Positions 37,302 to 40,724 of a stretch of 40,724 nt of DNA are shown here, piece by piece. The DNA is from a virus. The notes below the pieces were generated by a model. The model had not been told where the DNA came from. It worked only from the letters and a program-made list of their open reading frames with translations, and ran no database searches. Location: positions 1 through 40,724 of IMG/VR virus record IMGVR_UViG_3300037245_000452. The stretch is one strand, 5' to 3'. Numbering within the stretch: position 1 is the stretch's first letter; the number at the start of each line of letters is the position of its first letter. The translations under genes and the position numbers were made by a program.

Positions 37302-38195
37302 TTAGGCATCACGTACGGCGCATATTGAAAGCGCTGCGTAAGGCCGGTATGTGTTAACTGGTGCGCCTACACCTGAGTCATCTGTGGATTGACTGTCAGT
37401 TGTTGCATCGTCTGGTTGCTCAGAATCAACGGGATCGACAGCGTTTGCCGTCCAGACATCTTCATTTGGCGCATAACCATCGCCGCCTGTGACATGTACA
37501 ATAAGCACTTTATTGCTGGCTGTATTATGACCCTTGGTTAAATTTATTGGGTTACCATCTACATTAAAGTTCTTTTGAGTGGCATCATCATAAATCTGAT
37601 GATTATGATTATCGACATTGACTGCATGAATATGATCTAATTCATGAGTATGCACAATAGTATGATCATGATTTGGCTGGGTCCATGATCCAACTAAGGT
37701 TCCAGCGGTATCATCGTAGGCATCTGAGCCACCTTTAAAAGCCAGTACGCAATCGGCTACGGCTTCATCGGTTGTCCAGCCCGGTGGGGCTGTGGCCTGA
37801 TGAAAGATCATTGCCGTTCCAGCGGGGGCTGGGATAATTACGTCTGCTCCATTTGTATCATTAATCCAAGCCATGATATCAGTAAAGATAGAGGCTACTG
37901 GCCGAAGCGAAACGATATCATCGCCAGCAAAGGCTTGGGCTGCGCCTGTGGAACTGTCCACGTTTCGTTCAATTGTGAATTTGTCTGTTGCTCTTTCCGT
38001 GACCTTTACAACTTCCCATGCTCCATCTTCACCTTGTAGGGTTACATAGAAGTAGCCGTCATTGCCCACGCCAGAGGTATCAGGGAATAATAGGCCTTCC
38101 CCACCTTTAACGTCCAGTTCAAGTACTATCGCATCAATCCCAGCAAATAATGACCCGGTGGCATTGTTTGTTACCATTACGTCTAAAGTTGCCAT
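37302..38195 (-). CDS. Tail collar/fibre protein with HxH metal-binding region, 297 aa
   Basis: Residues about 120-140 read P-A-G-T-A-M-I-F-H-Q-A-T-A-P-P-G-W, a phage tail-collar type motif. Beyond it, H-D-H, H-T-H, H-I-H and H-N-H occur within 25 residues, as in trimeric fibre tips that bind iron or zinc (for example T4 gp37 and gp12). The C-terminus ends R-P-Y-A-A-L-S-I-C-A-V-R-D-A, typical of such proteins. GGAGGATA precedes the start. It likely contacts the host receptor. Confidence 0.75.
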   Translation of the reverse strand: MATLDVMVTNNATGSLFAGIDAIVLELDVKGGEGLLFPDTSGVGNDGYFYVTLQGEDGAWEVVKVTERATDKFTIERNVDSSTGAAQAFAGDDIVSLRPVASIFTDIMAWINDTNGADVIIPAPAGTAMIFHQATAPPGWTTDEAVADCVLAFKGGSDAYDDTAGTLVGSWTQPNHDHTIVHTHELDHIHAVNVDNHNHQIYDDATQKNFNVDGNPINLTKGHNTASNKVLIVHVTGGDGYAPNEDVWTANAVDPVDSEQPDDATTDSQSTDDSGVGAPVNTYRPYAALSICAVRDA

Positions 38196-38198
38196 TGT

Positions 38199-38864
38199 TT
38201 ATCCTCCAAAGGACTTCCATTTAATTGTTTCTTGGTAAACGCCTGAGCGGCCTCGCTCTATGTACGCCTTGGCCTGAGATATGTACTTCCGATAAACTCT
38301 CCTATAGAATTCTGACATAGTCAGATCAGTCCAGTCTTTGCCGGGCTGTGCCATGACTTGGGATTTAGTACCCGCTACAATAGCTTCAGACCAATCCTCA
38401 AATAGTTCTTCATCGACTGTTGTGGCATTTCTTAAAGGCTTAACTGAAATGTTCATCCAGACAGTACGGTTACTTGCTGACATGTCAAAGATACGAATAG
38501 AATGGTTATTCGGAATCCAGAAGTACTTTACTCGCTCATCATTTACTCCGTCAAAATAGGTACTCGTATTGCGAATGTTTCTTGCGACTGGAACATAGCC
38601 GTTGGCATCAACCATTAGCTCTAAGAGTGATACCGGACGAAGATCGTTTGCGAATTCTGAGATATCAAATTCAAGAGAGTTCTGCATGTCTGGATCAATT
38701 TCATCGTCCTCAATATCAATCTGAAAATCACGTTGTAGGATGTTTGTCTTTTTGCAGAAGTCCAGAATACATGTCAGGGTTTCACGATTTACGATTGGAT
38801 CAGGGCAGGGCAGTACGTCTGGAGCCACAAGGTTTTTAAATTCAGATATGTTTATTGTTCCCAT
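38199..38864 (-). CDS. Head-tail adaptor-type structural protein, 221 aa
   Basis: The product is mainly beta with an all-helical C-terminus (M-S-E-F-Y-R-R-V-Y-R-K-Y-I-S-Q-A-K-A). It follows the DUF6682-like adaptor with a TAATG overlap. In related phages this slot holds a connector or tail protein of unknown detailed role. No enzyme motif is present. The call is from genome order and composition. Confidence 0.55.
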   Translation of the reverse strand: MGTINISEFKNLVAPDVLPCPDPIVNRETLTCILDFCKKTNILQRDFQIDIEDDEIDPDMQNSLEFDISEFANDLRPVSLLELMVDANGYVPVARNIRNTSTYFDGVNDERVKYFWIPNNHSIRIFDMSASNRTVWMNISVKPLRNATTVDEELFEDWSEAIVAGTKSQVMAQPGKDWTDLTMSEFYRRVYRKYISQAKAYIERGRSGVYQETIKWKSFGG

Positions 38865-39538
38865 TAGACGTTCCCCTTTGTACGTTTAGGATGATAGATT
38901 TCTTCACCAGCTTCTTTCCGTCCTAAGCTTTCAAGAAAGATATTCATGTGAACAGCGGTTCGAGCCTGACTGTTGGGAATATCAAAGTCCTTAGCGAAAC
39001 ACATTGCTAAAATGTAGTGAAGTATGCTATTTGAATATTCATCGGCTATCAGCATCTCATCGCTAATTACTTTAGCGCCATTGTCGGGCAATTTGTTGCA
39101 CATGATTTCCAGATAGTTTGTCCCGGTGCTTTGAGGATACACCCAATAGAGCTTTGGTGAGCGTAACGTGTCATAAATAACATGTGTGAGAAATGACTTG
39201 GCCGTATCAGTCATCCAACCGGGGTTGATTGCGTTCATTAACTTCTTATCGACTACGCTTACAACGTCACCACGGGTGGTTCCATCTGTAGACATATTAC
39301 TGAGTACGTCCATTAACTGCGTAGCTCTGGTGGGTAGTGATTGCTGTGAACCCTCTACAAGCTTCACCACTTCAATTACAGGATAAGAATCTTCCTTCAG
39401 CTTCGCAACCTCAATCTCCGCATCAGTGGCCCATGTAAGCATTTCGGATTCCTTCCACCGGCGTAGCGTCTGATCAGATGCCTCATCCTGTAACACGATT
39501 TCGGCTTTATCTATAATCGTTTGATATGTTGTTGACAT
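38864..39538 (-). CDS. Phage adaptor protein, DUF6682-like, 224 aa
   Basis: The sequence starts T-T-Y-Q-T-I-I-D-K-A-E-I-V-L-Q-D. It contains R-W-K-E-S-E-M-L-T-W-A, then D-V-L-S-N-M and a C-terminal helical region with I-L-H-Y-I-L-A-M-C-F-A-K-D. This is the layout of the DUF6682 family of head-to-tail adaptor proteins. GGAGG precedes the start. It probably sits between portal and nozzle in the virion. Confidence 0.7.
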   Translation of the reverse strand: MSTTYQTIIDKAEIVLQDEASDQTLRRWKESEMLTWATDAEIEVAKLKEDSYPVIEVVKLVEGSQQSLPTRATQLMDVLSNMSTDGTTRGDVVSVVDKKLMNAINPGWMTDTAKSFLTHVIYDTLRSPKLYWVYPQSTGTNYLEIMCNKLPDNGAKVISDEMLIADEYSNSILHYILAMCFAKDFDIPNSQARTAVHMNIFLESLGRKEAGEEIYHPKRTKGNV

Positions 39539-39550
39539 TGATGCCTCCGT

Positions 39551-39988
39551 TTATGCTGCGTAAGAGTAAGGATACCGTTGTACTCTTCGGCTTTTCCATT
39601 CAATACTTCCGTCCATCTGCGTTTCGGGGAAGAGCCGGTCTTCGACTGCATCCTTAATACAAGAGTTGAGAATGTATACAGGCACATCAACCTCAATCTC
39701 TTTCGGAATATAGTAAGCTTTTCCGTTATGGCCGACAAATACGTACGGCATATCCTGCTCACCGATTGAATGAAAGATAACCTTCCGTAGTTCCAGAGTC
39801 GGTTCCTCTTCCTTCATTTGCTCAACCATTGTTTTTGTTTCCTTAATCTCGCCTTTAACGTAGGCCAGTTTAAGTGTATCGATTGCCGTTTTTCGATTGT
39901 AGTCGCCGTCCAGTGTAATTCTCATTCGCTCTAACTCGCCTTTGATTTCGGAGTCTTTCCAACTCCACATGTTTTGTGTTCTTGGCAT
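39551..39988 (-). CDS. Virion structural protein of unknown role, 145 aa
   Basis: The N-terminal 60 residues are a Lys/Glu-rich helix. The C-terminal half is beta with Y-V-F-V-G-H-N-G-K-A-Y-Y-I-P and later V-P-V-Y-I-L-N-S-C. It follows the major capsid gene. Related phages have a similar-sized protein here. It could be a head-decorating or connector component. TGGAGG precedes the start. Confidence 0.6.
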   Translation of the reverse strand: MPRTQNMWSWKDSEIKGELERMRITLDGDYNRKTAIDTLKLAYVKGEIKETKTMVEQMKEEEPTLELRKVIFHSIGEQDMPYVFVGHNGKAYYIPKEIEVDVPVYILNSCIKDAVEDRLFPETQMDGSIEWKSRRVQRYPYSYAA

Positions 39989-40044
39989 TGCCTTTATCCT
40001 CCAGTATGGTTCTCAGGTTGCCCTCGCTTAAAGAATGGTGAAAT

Positions 40045-40073
40045 GACCGGGCGGGGAGGGATTCCACCCGGCC
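40045..40073 (-). terminator. Likely intrinsic terminator or stem-loop after the capsid gene
   Basis: CCGGG at 40047-40051 pairs with CCCGG at 40067-40071 and GG pairs with CC inside the stem around one mismatch. On the - strand it lies about 28 bases after the capsid stop and is followed by TCATTTC, a weak U-run. It may reduce read-through so that capsid mRNA exceeds that of downstream tail genes. Confidence 0.6.
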
Positions 40074-40100
40074 AAACCACTATGATTAATCCCTTACTAT

Positions 40101-40724
40101 TTAACCAGTAAGAGAGTCATCGTCTGAAACAGCAACTTCGATACGAGTCATCCATGCGTCATTCAGGATGATCGTGGTCTGCATTGCTTTCCATGAAGCA
40201 TGATTACGCTGGGCCAGCGGATCGGAATCCGAAGGTTTTGCGTTCACGATCATAGGAGTAATGGCTGCTTTACCCTTTAGAGGCACCAGACCATACGCAT
40301 CCTTCGCAAAAATCAGGATGGGATAAACATCGGCCAGAGCGCTGGTCATAAGGATGTTAGAACCATTAGCACCCGCTCCACGCCACGGCTCAACAACTGT
40401 GCTGGCGATAAAGCGGATTTTGGAAACGGTACCAATCTCTTGTTCCCATGGTGACATTGCACCATAGTCAGCCGGGCTAACAAACGAACTCAGCTTTTCG
40501 AGATTGTAGCGCATGTCAGTATGACAGATGCCGACCAGACAAGGCATAAGGGCTTCGGTACCGTAATTCGGGGTACTTCGGACCATGCTTGTGATGTTCT
40601 TGGCCAGCTGACGCTCCAGAGTACGCTCAGCCTTACGAATATCGTCAATGGCGATAACCGTATTAACGCTGGCCCGGTCTGAACCGTTGGCATAGATGAC
40701 ATTGGTACCAGCCTTAAGAACGTT
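40101..40724 (-). CDS. Major capsid protein, N4 gp56 family, N-terminal part outside the window
   Basis: The frame is open at the right edge, so only the last 207 residues are visible. Features typical of the N4 gp56 capsid family include A-G-T-N-V-I-Y-A near the left end of the visible part. A long helix (R-K-A-E-R-T-L-E-R-Q-L) follows, then H-T-D-M-R-Y-N-L and W-E-Q-E-I-G-T-V-S-K-I-R-F. An ATG at 40586 is internal and not the start. The protein would form the icosahedral shell in HK97-like fold. Portal and terminase are expected further right. Confidence 0.82.
   Translation of the reverse strand, partial: NVLKAGTNVIYANGSDRASVNTVIAIDDIRKAERTLERQLAKNITSMVRSTPNYGTEALMPCLVGICHTDMRYNLEKLSSFVSPADYGAMSPWEQEIGTVSKIRFIASTVVEPWRGAGANGSNILMTSALADVYPILIFAKDAYGLVPLKGKAAITPMIVNAKPSDSDPLAQRNHASWKAMQTTIILNDAWMTRIEVAVSDDDSLTG

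Noticed and set aside
1-40724. tRNA genes, CRISPR arrays, insertion sequences and diversity-generating retroelements
   Set aside because: Looked for by eye. No cloverleaf-like segments, regularly spaced repeats, transposase or reverse transcriptase motifs were noticed. A tRNAscan-SE or CRISPR finder run would be decisive.

Overview
The window is a gene-dense, intron-free stretch of a tailed bacteriophage (or prophage) genome, most likely with a short, podovirus-like tail. The evidence is a T7-type replication set (primase, helicase, family A DNA polymerase, endonuclease I), an N4 gp56-type major capsid protein, a nozzle-like tail protein and a set of probable ejected internal virion proteins. 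Nearly every gene has a strong GGAGG-type ribosome site and overlaps or abuts its neighbour, so a bacterial host is certain. A Gram-negative host is only inferred, from a lipoprotein-like signal and holin type. No tRNA, rRNA, CRISPR array or insertion sequence was seen. Terminase, portal, RNA polymerase and the start of the capsid gene are not in the window.

The layout is two convergent arms. The left arm (1-22531) is entirely on the + strand. Positions 1-5400 hold an Rnl2-type RNA ligase, many tiny membrane or zinc-ribbon proteins, a stand-alone LigA Ia-like protein and a TOPRIM primase. Positions 5600-8250 hold a metallophosphoesterase overlapping RtcB. Positions 8250-16300 are the DNA core: DnaB-like helicase, 5'-deoxynucleotidase-like HAD, DNA polymerase, an SSB-like protein and three PD-(D/E)XK nucleases in a row. 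Positions 16290-17941 hold a lysozyme-like protein and a ClpP-like protease with a lipoprotein-type signal. Positions 17950-22531 hold a DUF3310 protein, more zinc ribbons, a dATP/dGTP diphosphohydrolase-like protein and a tyrosine recombinase.

The arms meet at an intrinsic terminator that appears to work in both directions (about 22535-22579). The right arm (22662-40724) is entirely on the - strand. Read in transcription order from the right edge it encodes: major capsid protein (cut by the window edge), a structural protein, two adaptor-type proteins, a His-rich tail collar/fibre protein, a small Cys protein, a nozzle-like protein, a short fibre, a GNAT-like protein, four internal virion or ejected proteins including one of 2623 residues, an unknown protein, a holin and a small coiled-coil membrane protein.

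The features most worth following up are: (1) the 2623-residue protein, a 'polyvalent' fusion carrying a HELGH metallopeptidase motif, a radical-SAM-like domain with a CxxC plus a late Cys cluster, a nucleotidyltransferase and an LPD38-like C-terminal region; (2) an RNA-repair set with two chemically different RNA ligases plus a translationally coupled phosphoesterase; (3) a ClpP-like protease with a lipoprotein-type leader and an apparently missing catalytic Asp next to a lysozyme-like gene; (4) a leader with mutually exclusive hairpins before a nuclease gene; and (5) a striking number of small zinc-ribbon and single-membrane-segment proteins that may target host functions.
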